DNA of 64,000 nt from Posidoniimonas polymericola (lineage in GTDB: Bacteria > Planctomycetota > Planctomycetia > Pirellulales > Lacipirellulaceae), in NCBI RefSeq assembly GCF_007859935.1, contig NZ_SJPO01000007.1:248001-312000 (forward strand), given 5' to 3'. How positions within the stretch are numbered: the first letter of the stretch is position 1; every line of letters begins with the position of its first letter. Below, one piece after another: positions 20,772-29,380 of the stretch. A program made the translations under genes and the position numbers. The notes under the pieces are model-generated. The model was not told the DNA's origin. It ran no database searches and saw only the letters and a program-made list of their open reading frames with translations.

Positions 20772-21626
20772 CTACGGGTGGTGCTGTGGTCCTACCTTGG
20801 GGTGCGCCATCTCGAGTTGGCACAGGCCCGCCCGCTCCTGGTCGCGGTACATGCGGTTGCGTTGGACGAGGGTCTCGAAGTCGACCAGGTGGGCGTCGAA
20901 CTCCGGGCCGTCGACGCAGGCGAACTTGGTCTCGCCGCCGACCAGCACCCGGCAGCCGCCGCACATGCCTGTCCCGTCGACCATGATGGGGTTGAGGCTC
21001 ACCACGGTCGGGATGCCGGCCGGTCGCGTGACCTCGGCCACGGCCTTCATCATCGGCACCGGGCCGATCGCCAGCACGTGGTTGATTTCCCGTTTGTCGT
21101 CGAGCAGCTGCTGGAGCTTGGTCGTGACGAAGCCCTGTTCGCCGCCGCTGCCGTCGTCGGTCATGACGAAGAGCTCGTCGCTGGTGGCGCGTACTTCTTC
21201 TTCGAGGATCACGAGCTGGCGGTTGCGTGCGCCGAGGATGCTGATGACGTGGTTGCCGGCCTGCTTCATCGCGACCGCCGTGGGGTAGGCGATGGCGGTT
21301 CCCACCCCGCCGCCGATAACGACCGAGGTTCCGAAATCCTCGACCTCAGACGCCGCGCCAAGCGGGCCCACCACGTCGAGCAACGCGTCGCCCTCGTCGA
21401 GCTGGTTGATCATCTTGGTCGTCTTGCCGACGCCCTGCACGACAATCGTGACCGAACCGGTCTCGGGGTCGGAGTCGGCGATCGTCAGCGGGATGCGTTC
21501 CCCCTGATCGTGCACGCGGACAATGACGAACTGGCCCGGCTGTCGCATCTTCGCGACCCGCGGAGCTTCGAGCCGCAGAAGCTTTACATCCGGCGCCAGA
21601 AATCTCGCTTCGAGGATTCTGTACAT
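20772..21626 (-). CDS. nfnA: NfnA-type ferredoxin-NADP reductase subunit
   Basis: A 284-residue protein of the sulfide dehydrogenase/dihydroorotate dehydrogenase electron-transfer subunit family. It has a ferredoxin-reductase FAD barrel (FVIVRVHDQGERIPLTI), an NAD-binding domain (VVIGGGVGTAIAYPTAVAMK) and a C-terminal 2Fe-2S cluster motif (GTGMCGGCRV, then FACVDGPEFDAHLVD). In NfnAB this subunit contacts NAD(H). It is the first gene of the nfnAB pair and diverges from the cyclic-nucleotide-binding protein at 21970. Family placement is firm; the actual bifurcating activity is inferred from pairing with NfnB and the neighbouring PFOR. Confidence 0.88.
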   Translation of the reverse strand: MYRILEARFLAPDVKLLRLEAPRVAKMRQPGQFVIVRVHDQGERIPLTIADSDPETGSVTIVVQGVGKTTKMINQLDEGDALLDVVGPLGAASEVEDFGTSVVIGGGVGTAIAYPTAVAMKQAGNHVISILGARNRQLVILEEEVRATSDELFVMTDDGSGGEQGFVTTKLQQLLDDKREINHVLAIGPVPMMKAVAEVTRPAGIPTVVSLNPIMVDGTGMCGGCRVLVGGETKFACVDGPEFDAHLVDFETLVQRNRMYRDQERAGLCQLEMAHPKVGPQHHP

Positions 21627-21969
21627 CGATGGTTTGAATTGTTTACGCGGCCACTGGCAATTGGCGATGGCAGCGCGGCTAACGGCAGAAAAGTTCCCTA
21701 AATTGTAATCGTCTGCGGGCCGGCTGCGGAGGAGCCGAACACGGCGTTTTCCGAAAACCGCTGCCTCGTTGATCGTTCCTCGCGGGGCGATTCAATACGC
21801 CCTCGGTCCGGTTGACCAGCTTACGCAGGGCGCCCAACGAGTCTTGTTGGGTTTCGCGGCGCAGGCTATCCTTGGGGTAGGGATTGGCGCTGTCATTCCC
21901 GATAAAAATTGATGCTTGATTCAGGCGTTCTGAACCGCTGTTTTTAAGTTGTCCTACCCTAGCGATACG
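21627..21969. promoter_or_regulatory. Divergent intergenic region between nfnA and the cNMP-binding gene
   Basis: No gene is supported in these 343 bases, which must carry promoters for nfnAB (leftward) and the cyclic-nucleotide-binding gene (rightward). The stretch is less GC-rich than the coding DNA around it. I found no clear operator or riboswitch. Confidence 0.4.
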
Positions 21970-22467
21970 ATGATCATGTCCGCTCAAGTTACGGCAGATT
22001 CCCTGAAGAACCTGAAAGTATTCTCTGCCGTTCCCAAAGACGAGCTGCAGCAGGTTGCAGAGCTCTGTGAAGAAGTTCAGATCCCTGCTGGCTCTGTTCT
22101 CTTCCGCCAGAATGAAGAGGCGTCTGACGTCTACGTGATTGTGGACGGCGAAGTCTCCTTGGTGGTTTGCGACGCCATCTCTGCCTGCCGGCAGATCGGC
22201 GTCGCCCGTGCCGGCGAGTTGGTCGGCTGGTCGAGTGTGCTCGAGCGGCGCCTCCTGACCGACATGGCCTGCGCGAACACAGCAGTCACCGCACTGAAGA
22301 TCGACGGCAGCGCACTGCTCGACTACTGCCAATCGCACACCAAGTTCGGTTTCGAACTGATGCGGATGACGGCGCTCACGATCGCCGAACGCCTGAGTGG
22401 CACCCGCAACCAGCTGATGGAAGTTCACGGGACGCACCTGCCCGAGGTGCGGCTTGAGTCCGACTGA
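21970..22467 (+). CDS. Stand-alone cyclic-nucleotide-binding domain protein
   Basis: A 165-residue protein that is one Crp-type cNMP-binding beta-roll plus a helical tail. The fold is recognisable from LKNLKVFSAVPKDELQQVA, IPAGSVLFRQNEEASDVYVI, GEVSLVV and AGELVGWSSVL. There is no helix-turn-helix, kinase or transporter domain after it, so it is not a complete Crp/FNR regulator. The usual phosphate-binding Arg of the cAMP pocket is not obvious in the GELVGWSS loop. The start is uncertain between ATGs at 21970 and 21976 and a TTG at 21949. Its divergence from nfnAB suggests a sensor or binding partner for redox metabolism. Confidence 0.8.
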   Translation: MIMSAQVTADSLKNLKVFSAVPKDELQQVAELCEEVQIPAGSVLFRQNEEASDVYVIVDGEVSLVVCDAISACRQIGVARAGELVGWSSVLERRLLTDMACANTAVTALKIDGSALLDYCQSHTKFGFELMRMTALTIAERLSGTRNQLMEVHGTHLPEVRLESD

Positions 22468-22475
22468 CGTTGTTT

Positions 22476-22496
22476 CCCCGCCGCTCTGCGGTGGGG
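22476..22496 (+). terminator. Strong hairpin after the cNMP-binding gene
   Basis: CCCCGCCGC (22476-22484) pairs with GCGGTGGGG (22488-22496) through a three-base loop, with one G-T pair. It begins nine bases after the stop at 22467. There is no T-run after the right arm, so transcription termination is likely but not certain. Confidence 0.45.
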
Positions 22497-22603
22497 TAGC
22501 CGGCAGGCGATGAACTCGCCAGAGGGGCCCGGAGTTCCTCGGCTGCTCTCGGCGGGACGAGTCATTCTTGGTCGCCGCCGACCGTGCTGCTCGACGCTGC
22601 TTT

Positions 22604-22627
22604 CCGCCCCGGCCACCGCCGGGGCGG
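22604..22627. repeat. Perfect 9-base inverted repeat
   Basis: CCGCCCCGG (22604-22612) and CCGGGGCGG (22619-22627) are perfect reverse complements separated by six bases. No gene borders it directly; it is one of four hairpins in this non-coding region. Confidence 0.55.
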
Positions 22628-23042
22628 ACCGGTGTCGAATGATTCTCTGCCGCGCCTCTCTCTCAGTTCGGCTGCCGCCTGCGCAGGATTTATTTCTGCG
22701 GCCGGTTCGCTCTGCTGGCCGCGACGCCCAGAGCGGATTGAGTTCCCTCTCAGCCGGAGCTCTTGCAGCGGTTTCCTGCGAGAAACTGTCACAGCCGATG
22801 CGGGCGTGGCTACGAAAGAAACGCCTCGGAGCCCGGCCTCCATTCTTGTGGCAGACCGGGCTCGCTTAGTGCTGGTTCGTATCACCTCTTGGGTCGGATC
22901 GCGAAGACAACTTTCCCGGCAGATTCCTGTAGAGAAGAGCTGTACAGCGCGTTCGAATAGGAGGACGCGGCGGCCTGCTCTGCCGATGCTTGCGACGCAG
23001 GAGACGGCGGGCTTGCGTTGGGCGCAGTTCCAAGGGCGACTA

Positions 23043-23202
23043 TTGTCCCGAGTAGCGCACCAACGGGACAAAAGTCAGCGGAAATGATTAGAGAGTCGAT
23101 GTGGTAACTGCTGGAATGAAAAGACTTTGCGGCGATCGAGGGGCGACATCAGAGGGTACTTTTGTCCCTATGATTGCGTTTCCGGAATTCAGGGACAAAA
23201 GT
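23043..23202. repeat. GGGACAAAAGT palindrome cluster
   Basis: Two hairpins share a core word. TTGTCCCG (23043-23050) pairs with CGGGACAA (23064-23071), and ACTTTTGTCCCT (23158-23169) pairs perfectly with AGGGACAAAAGT (23191-23202) across 21 bases. GGGACAAAAGT therefore occurs three times (23065, 23192 and inverted at 23158). The arrangement resembles REP-type palindromic elements, but no transposase is nearby. Confidence 0.6.
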
Positions 23203-23254
23203 CACCGCTCAGGGCGGCGAGACCTTCCGACTCGGAGCATCACTGCCGTGAGTG

Positions 23255-26146
23255 TCACTGCGCGGCGCCGCTCAAGATCTTCACCGGGCCGATCAGTCCG
23301 GAAGGCTCGAGCGGCGAGTCGGCGTCGAAGCGGGTGATGTTGGTCTTGGTGTAGGTTTGGGGGGCGTCGGGCTGGGCGTCGCCAATCAGGCGGTTGGGCC
23401 ACAGATTGACGACCTCCACCACCAGCTCGTTGGCGCCGCTGCGGAGTGCGTCGCGGGTGCTAACGCGGAACGGCGGCGTCCAAGCGACGCCCAGCTCCTG
23501 ACCGTTGAGCGTGACGCGGGCGGAGCACTCGACCCGCCCCAGGTCGATCCAGTGCGGACGCCTGGCGTCGACCGCGGGGCACTCGAAGGTCTGCCGGTAG
23601 ACGGCCGCCCCGCTGTAGTAGCGGATGCCGGGATCGTCCGCGCGGGACCAGTCGGACAACTGGTCGAAGGCGGCCTCTGTAGGGCCGCCCCACCGTGGGT
23701 CGAACCGGACCTGCCAGGGGCCCGCCAGGGTGGCCTCGGTGGTGGTCGGTTGGGGGCGTGTCTTTTTTGGAGAGGTAATGGCGGTGTCGCGGGGGAACAC
23801 AACGAATGCGGAACCGTACGGGGCGAGCTCCACCACCGCTCGGGTGCGGCCTTCGACCTGCTCGGCCGCGAGCGCACGGATGTCGCCAGTCACCGGATCC
23901 CAGATCTCGGGCCGGTCGGAGGTCGCCCTAAAGCGGCACCTCGGCGCGCAAGGCTCCGGCGAGCGGTTCGTGACGAAGTAGACATCGGCGTTGTCGGTTC
24001 GACGATGGATGTAGTCGAGCTCGCCGGCCTGTTTGGGGGAGTCTACCGCGAAGTCGGCGGCGATCGCCAGCCCGGCGAGGGCATCGCGGGCGGGGCGGTC
24101 GGCGATGTGACCAGCGTCCCACAAGGCGTTGGCCAACTCGGTGAAGGGCTCGTCGTCGCCGAGCCCGTAGGGGTGCGACGGCCGCGGGCCAACCACGGTG
24201 GCGCCCTGCCGAGCGAGCTCGGCGACCGCCTGCAGCGTGGCGAGTGCGTAGTGGCCGCTCGGCGGCAAAGCCAGCACCTCGTAGCGGGCGCCGCCGTCCA
24301 GCACGACGCGGCCGTTCTCCACGCGGGCGTGGCTGCGGAGGACCTCGGCGTTGACGACGTCGTAGTCGTAGTCGGGCAGGACGTGGGCCGGGTCTTCTGC
24401 CTTCAGGCGGACAAAGCTCGGGATGTTCTCGCCGTAGAAGTAGAGCACGTCGGCGGCGGGCTGACCCTGCTGGAGCATGAACTGGCAGCGATTGAGGTAG
24501 CCCAGAAAGCCGTCGGCCTGGCGCCACCAGGTGACATTCGGGTTGAGGTGCGTGCCGGCGAAGTAGGCGATGCCCGGCAGGCCTTCCTCTTGGGGAGAGC
24601 AGGGAAACGTGTGCCACATCACCATGTTGAGACCCTCGCACGCGACGCGGTCGAAATCCGGCTTGAGGTCGGCGGGGGTTTTCTGCCACTGCGGGCCAAT
24701 GGTGGTGAAGGCCTCGGCCATCACCAGCCGCCGCCCGTAGATGTGGGCGGCCGACGCGGGTTGCTTGACGAACAGCCGCTCGTAGTCGTGCACGCGGTGC
24801 GTCTGGGAACTAGCCCAGAACTCGCCCATGGGGATGTCGCTCTTGCCGAGGTTGAGCAGGGCGTCGACCGGGGCGGCGTGCGGCCCGCCCGATTCCGGGT
24901 GGATCCCGACGCCGCGGTGGTGGGCGTAGTCGGCGAACGCCTGGTAGTTGTTGGCGGCGATGAGGTCGGCGAGGGTGCGGCGAAAGTCGTTGAGGAAGCG
25001 GTTGGAGGTCTGCCGGTCGTCGACAACGTAGCCGGCGATTGTCGGCAGGTAGGGCGTCAGGTCGTAGCCGCGGCGGGCGGCGAACGACCGCGGCAGGGCG
25101 GCGGTCCAGTTGACCGGGCCGAGCTCCCAGCTGTCGGTGTGGAGGAACCGGAGCGAGCGGCCCACCAGTGGGCCGGCCGCCTCGAGGATCGGGGAGAGGA
25201 CGTCGTCGCAGTAGTGGTGGAACGCTTCGGCGTCGAGGTAGTCGATCGCCAACCCCTTCCAGCCGTCGCTAGAGGTCGAGACCCTCGCGCCGGACGGGGT
25301 GTAGCCGAAGCGGAGCACCAGCCACTTCCCCGGGGGCGCCCGCCAGGTTAGCCGGTCGCCGTCCAGTCGATCGGTGATATCGAGGATAGCGTCGTGGGAG
25401 ATCGTCGCCTCGTTGGCGTCCCCGTGTCCGAACTCGAGCAGGTGCGAGGCGTCGACCGCGGTGAAGTGCCCCGGGTAGCGGTGGTAGGCCTTCTGCTCGA
25501 AGTTGTCGATCTTGGCGAGCGGCGAGTTGTCCTCGGGCAGCGGGACCGCCAGCAGTCGGACGTCGCGGTAGAAGCCAAGGCGGCTCTGCGGCTGCTTGAT
25601 ATCGGTGCGGATGAATTGGCCGCCGTCGATCGTGGACTCGGTCCACACGATCGACTTGGCGGACTGTTCGGGAGTGACGGTCGGGCCGCCAAGGTTCCAG
25701 CCGCTTTGGATATTGAAACCGAGTTCCAGGCCGAGCCGGTCTGCCTCATGCAACGCATGAACAAACAATTCGACCCACTCTGGCGAGGCAAAGTCGGGGC
25801 CGTGCTTCGGCTTAATGTTCTGGCCGCTGCTCGCGTGAGCCGCGTCGACAACGTTGGCGCCGCCCATGCCTTTCGCACGCATTGCTTCGAGGTCGCGGGT
25901 GATTGCCTGCTTCGTAACGTTGCCATTGATCCACCACCACCAGCAGCGGGTCCGGGACATCATCGGCGGCTTCGACCAGCCATCCTCCAGCGGCACGACA
26001 GGCTCGAGCGACGCCTGAAGCTCGGGTCGGAATGGCTCGGCGCCGGTGGATTCCGACACAGATAAAGGGGCCATCAGCGTGGCCAGGGTCGCTGCCAAAC
26101 AGACGAACCACGGAGCGAGAGTGAGTCGAATGCTGGGGAAAGTCAT
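23255..26146 (-). CDS. GH106 alpha-L-rhamnosidase-like secreted glycosidase
   Basis: A 963-residue secreted protein (signal peptide about 1-35). The N-terminal catalytic barrel has the signature of this family (CWWWWINGNVTKQAITRDLE, then MGGANVVDA; LGFNIQSGWNLGGP), followed by a beta-galactosidase-like jelly roll near the C-terminus (VTLNGQELGVAWTPPFRV; NELVVEVVNLWPNRL). Family members release alpha-L-rhamnose from pectin (rhamnogalacturonan) or other rhamnosides. The ATG at 26146 with AGGA close upstream is chosen over longer readings that run through the intergenic region. It stands alone between two other units, with its 3' end reaching the palindrome-rich region. Confidence 0.85.
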   Translation of the reverse strand: MTFPSIRLTLAPWFVCLAATLATLMAPLSVSESTGAEPFRPELQASLEPVVPLEDGWSKPPMMSRTRCWWWWINGNVTKQAITRDLEAMRAKGMGGANVVDAAHASSGQNIKPKHGPDFASPEWVELFVHALHEADRLGLELGFNIQSGWNLGGPTVTPEQSAKSIVWTESTIDGGQFIRTDIKQPQSRLGFYRDVRLLAVPLPEDNSPLAKIDNFEQKAYHRYPGHFTAVDASHLLEFGHGDANEATISHDAILDITDRLDGDRLTWRAPPGKWLVLRFGYTPSGARVSTSSDGWKGLAIDYLDAEAFHHYCDDVLSPILEAAGPLVGRSLRFLHTDSWELGPVNWTAALPRSFAARRGYDLTPYLPTIAGYVVDDRQTSNRFLNDFRRTLADLIAANNYQAFADYAHHRGVGIHPESGGPHAAPVDALLNLGKSDIPMGEFWASSQTHRVHDYERLFVKQPASAAHIYGRRLVMAEAFTTIGPQWQKTPADLKPDFDRVACEGLNMVMWHTFPCSPQEEGLPGIAYFAGTHLNPNVTWWRQADGFLGYLNRCQFMLQQGQPAADVLYFYGENIPSFVRLKAEDPAHVLPDYDYDVVNAEVLRSHARVENGRVVLDGGARYEVLALPPSGHYALATLQAVAELARQGATVVGPRPSHPYGLGDDEPFTELANALWDAGHIADRPARDALAGLAIAADFAVDSPKQAGELDYIHRRTDNADVYFVTNRSPEPCAPRCRFRATSDRPEIWDPVTGDIRALAAEQVEGRTRAVVELAPYGSAFVVFPRDTAITSPKKTRPQPTTTEATLAGPWQVRFDPRWGGPTEAAFDQLSDWSRADDPGIRYYSGAAVYRQTFECPAVDARRPHWIDLGRVECSARVTLNGQELGVAWTPPFRVSTRDALRSGANELVVEVVNLWPNRLIGDAQPDAPQTYTKTNITRFDADSPLEPSGLIGPVKILSGAAQ

Positions 26147-26297
26147 TAATCCTAGATCGCCTGAATTGGCGGAAAAGAGCCTTGAGAGACGTTGTCGGGA
26201 GCGCCGCCCAAGGGATGCCCTGTACGCCCCGACCCGTTCTATTGTAGCAGCAAGCCGATCGGGGTGGCATTGCGGGCGGGCGACGGCAGCGGGGACG

Positions 26298-27470
26298 CTA
26301 CGCGTCTGGGGCGGGCCACACGTCGTGCGGCGCCCGTGCGGCCTGCAAGCGTTGAACCATCTTAGGTATTGCCGCAACGACTTCGGACTCGGGGGTGAGG
26401 TGGCTCCAGGACAGTCGGACCGCGCCATCCAGTTCGGCGCCGGTGACGCCCATCGACGCGAGCACGTGGCTGGCGGTCGCGCAAATAGTTGTGCAGGCCG
26501 CCCCGTCGGAAACCGCGGCGACGCCGGCCAAGGCTTCAAGGGCCTGATCCGAATCAAGCCCCGGCAGCGACATATTGAGGGCGTTGGGCAACGCAAATTC
26601 GGCGTCGCCGTGCAACGCGGCGCCGAGGTCCGTGAAAGCCCGCACGAAGTGCTTCTTCAGGCGGACGCAGTGCTGATGGCGCGAATTGCGCTCGTCGGCC
26701 GCGAGCTCGGCCGCGAGCCCAAAGCCGGCGATCAGCGCCACCGGCAAAGAGCCAGAGCGGAGGCCGAACTCCTGGCCGCCGCCGTGGATGATGGGCTCGA
26801 GCGGCGGCAGGATGCCGGCCCGCCGCCGGGCGATCAAACAACCAACGCCTTGGGGACCGTGGATCTTGTGGGCGCTAACGCTGATCAGGTCGATTCGGTC
26901 GTGAGTGAGCGGGACCAAGTCTTTGCCGTACCCCTGCGCGGCGTCGACGTGCAGGAACGCGGCGCTGTCGCCCAATGCGGCGGCGATGGCGTCGACCGGC
27001 TGGGCGATGCCGGTCTCGTTGTTGACCTGCATGACCGACACCAGCAGCGTGTCGGGCCGCACGGCGGCGAGCACGGCGTCGGCCGCTACCCGGCCGGAAG
27101 GCTCGGCCGGCACAAGGGTCACCTCGAAGCCGCGTTCTTGGAGTACTGCGAGCGGTTCGAGCACCGCTTTGTGCTCGATCTCGGTCGACACGAGGTGGCG
27201 GCGGCCGGTCCGCTCGCCGTGGGCAGCGAGCCCGAGGAGGGCGAGGTTGTTGCTCTCGGTGGCGCCGCTGGTCAAAACGACCTCGTGCCGTCGGGCGTGC
27301 ACCACGCGGGCGATCTGGTCGCGCGCTGCATTGACCGCGTCCTTCCCGCGTTGGCCGAACTCGTGCGTGCTTCCTGCGTTCCCGAAACTAGGGTCGAGGT
27401 GGCGGAGGATCACCTCCCGCACCCGCGGGTCGAGCGGCGTTGTGGCGTGGCTGTCGAGGTACAGGCTCAT
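26298..27470 (-). CDS. DndA/IscS-like cysteine desulfurase
   Basis: A 390-residue class V PLP enzyme that transfers sulfur from cysteine to a protein acceptor. Visible are the N-terminal YLDSHATTPLDP, SGATESNNLAL, VNNETG, HVDAAQG, the PLP Lys202 in SVSAHKIHG and the persulfide Cys326 in SDGAACTT. The wording (THEFGQRGKDAVNAAR, TEIEHKAVLEPL) is closer to DndA than to housekeeping IscS. No dndBCDE or sspBCD genes are in the window, so DNA phosphorothioation is not indicated. It is the last gene of the nine-gene terpenoid/Fe-S operon, overlapping the cyclase stop by four bases (ATGA), and most likely supplies sulfur to Fe-S or lipoyl components of that pathway. Confidence 0.88.
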   Translation of the reverse strand: MSLYLDSHATTPLDPRVREVILRHLDPSFGNAGSTHEFGQRGKDAVNAARDQIARVVHARRHEVVLTSGATESNNLALLGLAAHGERTGRRHLVSTEIEHKAVLEPLAVLQERGFEVTLVPAEPSGRVAADAVLAAVRPDTLLVSVMQVNNETGIAQPVDAIAAALGDSAAFLHVDAAQGYGKDLVPLTHDRIDLISVSAHKIHGPQGVGCLIARRRAGILPPLEPIIHGGGQEFGLRSGSLPVALIAGFGLAAELAADERNSRHQHCVRLKKHFVRAFTDLGAALHGDAEFALPNALNMSLPGLDSDQALEALAGVAAVSDGAACTTICATASHVLASMGVTGAELDGAVRLSWSHLTPESEVVAAIPKMVQRLQAARAPHDVWPAPDA

Positions 27471-29380
27471 GCGGTGGCGCCCGTACTTACGGCGGACGGC
27501 TGGTCAACCGTCGCCAGCAGAAGGGTCGCCCGTCCGAGGGCAGCCACCGTGTAGACAACCGGGTACATCCGCTCGTGGTACCACAGCTTGGCGAAGTAGA
27601 ATCCGATCGGCGTCGGGGGGAACTCGGTTCCGCCGGAAGTCCGCTCGATCAGCCACTGCGCACCGGAGCGGACGGCGGCGAGGTGGGCGTCGGTCGGATT
27701 GGTGGATGCGGCGTAGGCGGCCAGGGCCTCGACGGCGAGAGCGGTTTCCTCAATGCTGGAGGGCACGCCTCCAACCCCGCCCCAGCCACTGTCGGCGTTC
27801 TGAGCGGCGACCAGCCAATCGGCAGCTCGCGCGGCGCTGGCGGCCCCGAGCGGCTCGTCCGCCGCGAGGAGGTCGGCAAGAGCGAGGAGGACGCGGCTCG
27901 TGCCGTAGGTAAGATTAGTTTCGTCGACCGCAGTTGCGTGCTGGTTGCCAAACCAGAGCGGCGGCCAGGAGCCGTCGTCCTGCTGCTGGCGGGCGAGGTA
28001 GGCGAGGGCGCGGTGCTGGGCCCGGCGGAGTGGCTGTCGGAGTTCGGCCGGCAGTCGATCACGCCACACGCGCCAGGCCCTAAGGGCGTGGGCGGTGATG
28101 TCGCAGCTGCTGCGGTCGAAGGGGAGGGCGCCCCAGCCGCGGCAGAAAGTCGGCAGGCCGCCGTCGCTGTTTTGGAGGCTGAGCAGCCACCGCACGCCGG
28201 CCGCTGCGGGGCCAACGTCGGCGACTCCCAGCGTGTCGAGGGCGAGCAGCGCGCCGGGCGTGTCGTCGGCGTCGGGAACGCCGCCGGGCAGATCGGTCCA
28301 GGCCCATCCGCCGGGGTCGGCCTGCGTGTACGGGTGGACCAAGCGGTGCTGCTGGGCGAGGAGCCAGTCGCGGATTGGCGCCGCGTCATCCTCCGGCAGC
28401 GGTTGGTCGCCCGAGGCGACGGCTTTGAAAGAGAGGGCGTTGGTAGCGAGCGTCGTGACCCAGGTGGCGAGATTGGTGTCGATCGGCCAGCTGCCATCCG
28501 GTCTCGCGGAGCGGATGAGGAAGGCGATGGCCTCGCCGACGACGGGGTGCGTGGCCTCGCCCGCGCCGAGCAGGCCGAGCGTGACGAAACTCGTGAGCGG
28601 CGTCGCTTCGAGGAAGCCGCCGTCAGCGGGCTGTATCGAACGGAGCACCGACAAAGCCCGGCGGCGGGCAGCCGACCGGATCGCAAGCATCAACGGGTTC
28701 CGCGTCGGGCGGTTGGTGTGCCTGACCAGACCAATGGCGATCAGCGCCGGCAACGCGTAGCTCACCACGCGGAGCCGCAATCGGGCGTACCAGGAGGGAG
28801 GGCAGACGGACATCTCGAACGGCAGCTGCGGCACGAGCCGCCACGACTCGCGGGACCTGCCCAGCGGGTCCTCGCCCAGCCTGCCGTGCAGGGCGAGGGT
28901 CGTCAGGATGGGGACCGAGAACGTGTGGTCCTTGCCGTACCGGCGGCGAACAGCGGCGGCGAGCTCGCTGGGCTCGATGCTGCCGGCGGCCTGTGTAAGC
29001 CAGGCGATCGCCGCCTGCTCGGCCGACCCGCAGGCCGGTTCGTTGGTCACGGCCGCCCAGCAGAGGGCGGTGGTGCTGATGTTGCTGAAGCTGAGCGTGG
29101 TGTCGCCCCAGCCGCCGTCGGCGTTCTGGTTGTCGACCAGCCACCGCAGCCCGGCGTCCACAAGACGGCGGACTTCCGCCGCCCGGCGTTCGTCCGCGGT
29201 CGCGGCGTCGATGAGGTAACGGCGCAACGCGCACACCGCCGTGGCTGTAGACAGAGCGCTGCTGGAGAGTTCGCCCTCCCAGTGCCCCTGCTCGCCGCGG
29301 AGCGAGAGCAGGGTCTCGCGTGCGGCGGCTAGAGCGTCGCGGCAATGCTGCAGATCGTCGGTGTCGGTGTTGAGCGTCAC
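27467..29380 (-). CDS. Squalene-hopene-cyclase-like class II terpene cyclase
   Basis: A 637-residue double alpha-barrel protein, close to the 631 residues of Alicyclobacillus SHC. The class II protonation motif DxDD is present as VPDADDTPG at about residues 370-373, matching the SHC position (374-377). Several QW-type repeats are visible (DGGWGDTT, DGSWPIDT, DGSWPPLWFGNQ, DSGWGGVGG), and the C-terminus GTEFPPTPIGFYFAKLWYH resembles the SHC ending. It should cyclise squalene or another polyprene at the membrane. The GTG start overlaps the preceding stop (GTGA at 29377-29380). No hopanoid genes (hpnC-E, hpnH) surround it, so the substrate may not be squalene. Confidence 0.85.
   Translation of the reverse strand: MTLNTDTDDLQHCRDALAAARETLLSLRGEQGHWEGELSSSALSTATAVCALRRYLIDAATADERRAAEVRRLVDAGLRWLVDNQNADGGWGDTTLSFSNISTTALCWAAVTNEPACGSAEQAAIAWLTQAAGSIEPSELAAAVRRRYGKDHTFSVPILTTLALHGRLGEDPLGRSRESWRLVPQLPFEMSVCPPSWYARLRLRVVSYALPALIAIGLVRHTNRPTRNPLMLAIRSAARRRALSVLRSIQPADGGFLEATPLTSFVTLGLLGAGEATHPVVGEAIAFLIRSARPDGSWPIDTNLATWVTTLATNALSFKAVASGDQPLPEDDAAPIRDWLLAQQHRLVHPYTQADPGGWAWTDLPGGVPDADDTPGALLALDTLGVADVGPAAAGVRWLLSLQNSDGGLPTFCRGWGALPFDRSSCDITAHALRAWRVWRDRLPAELRQPLRRAQHRALAYLARQQQDDGSWPPLWFGNQHATAVDETNLTYGTSRVLLALADLLAADEPLGAASAARAADWLVAAQNADSGWGGVGGVPSSIEETALAVEALAAYAASTNPTDAHLAAVRSGAQWLIERTSGGTEFPPTPIGFYFAKLWYHERMYPVVYTVAALGRATLLLATVDQPSAVSTGATA

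Larger units (their letters stand above)
22468..23254. other. Long non-coding region rich in inverted repeats
   Basis: These 787 bases contain several overlapping open frames on both strands, but none resembles a protein family or has a good start. The stretch carries four strong hairpins: 22476-22496 just after the cNMP-binding gene stop, 22604-22627, 23043-23071 and 23158-23202. The last two share the word GGGACAAAAGT. It looks like decayed or mobile-palindrome DNA between two unrelated transcription units. Confidence 0.55.

Noticed and set aside
22510..23087. Overlapping plus- and minus-strand frames in the hairpin region
   Set aside because: None has a family match or consistent codon use, and strong inverted repeats explain the open frames better.
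23252..25351. 699-residue plus-strand open frame
   Set aside because: It lies antisense to the GH106 gene, has low-complexity Arg/Gly/Val-rich sequence and no family resemblance; it is an artefact of high GC.
26298..27470. DNA phosphorothioation (dnd) locus
   Set aside because: Only the desulfurase resembles DndA; dndB, C, D, E and ssp genes are missing and the gene is embedded in a lipid-type operon.
27440..29332. 630-residue plus-strand open frame
   Set aside because: Antisense to the terpene cyclase gene, which has clear SHC motifs and overlapping operon context.
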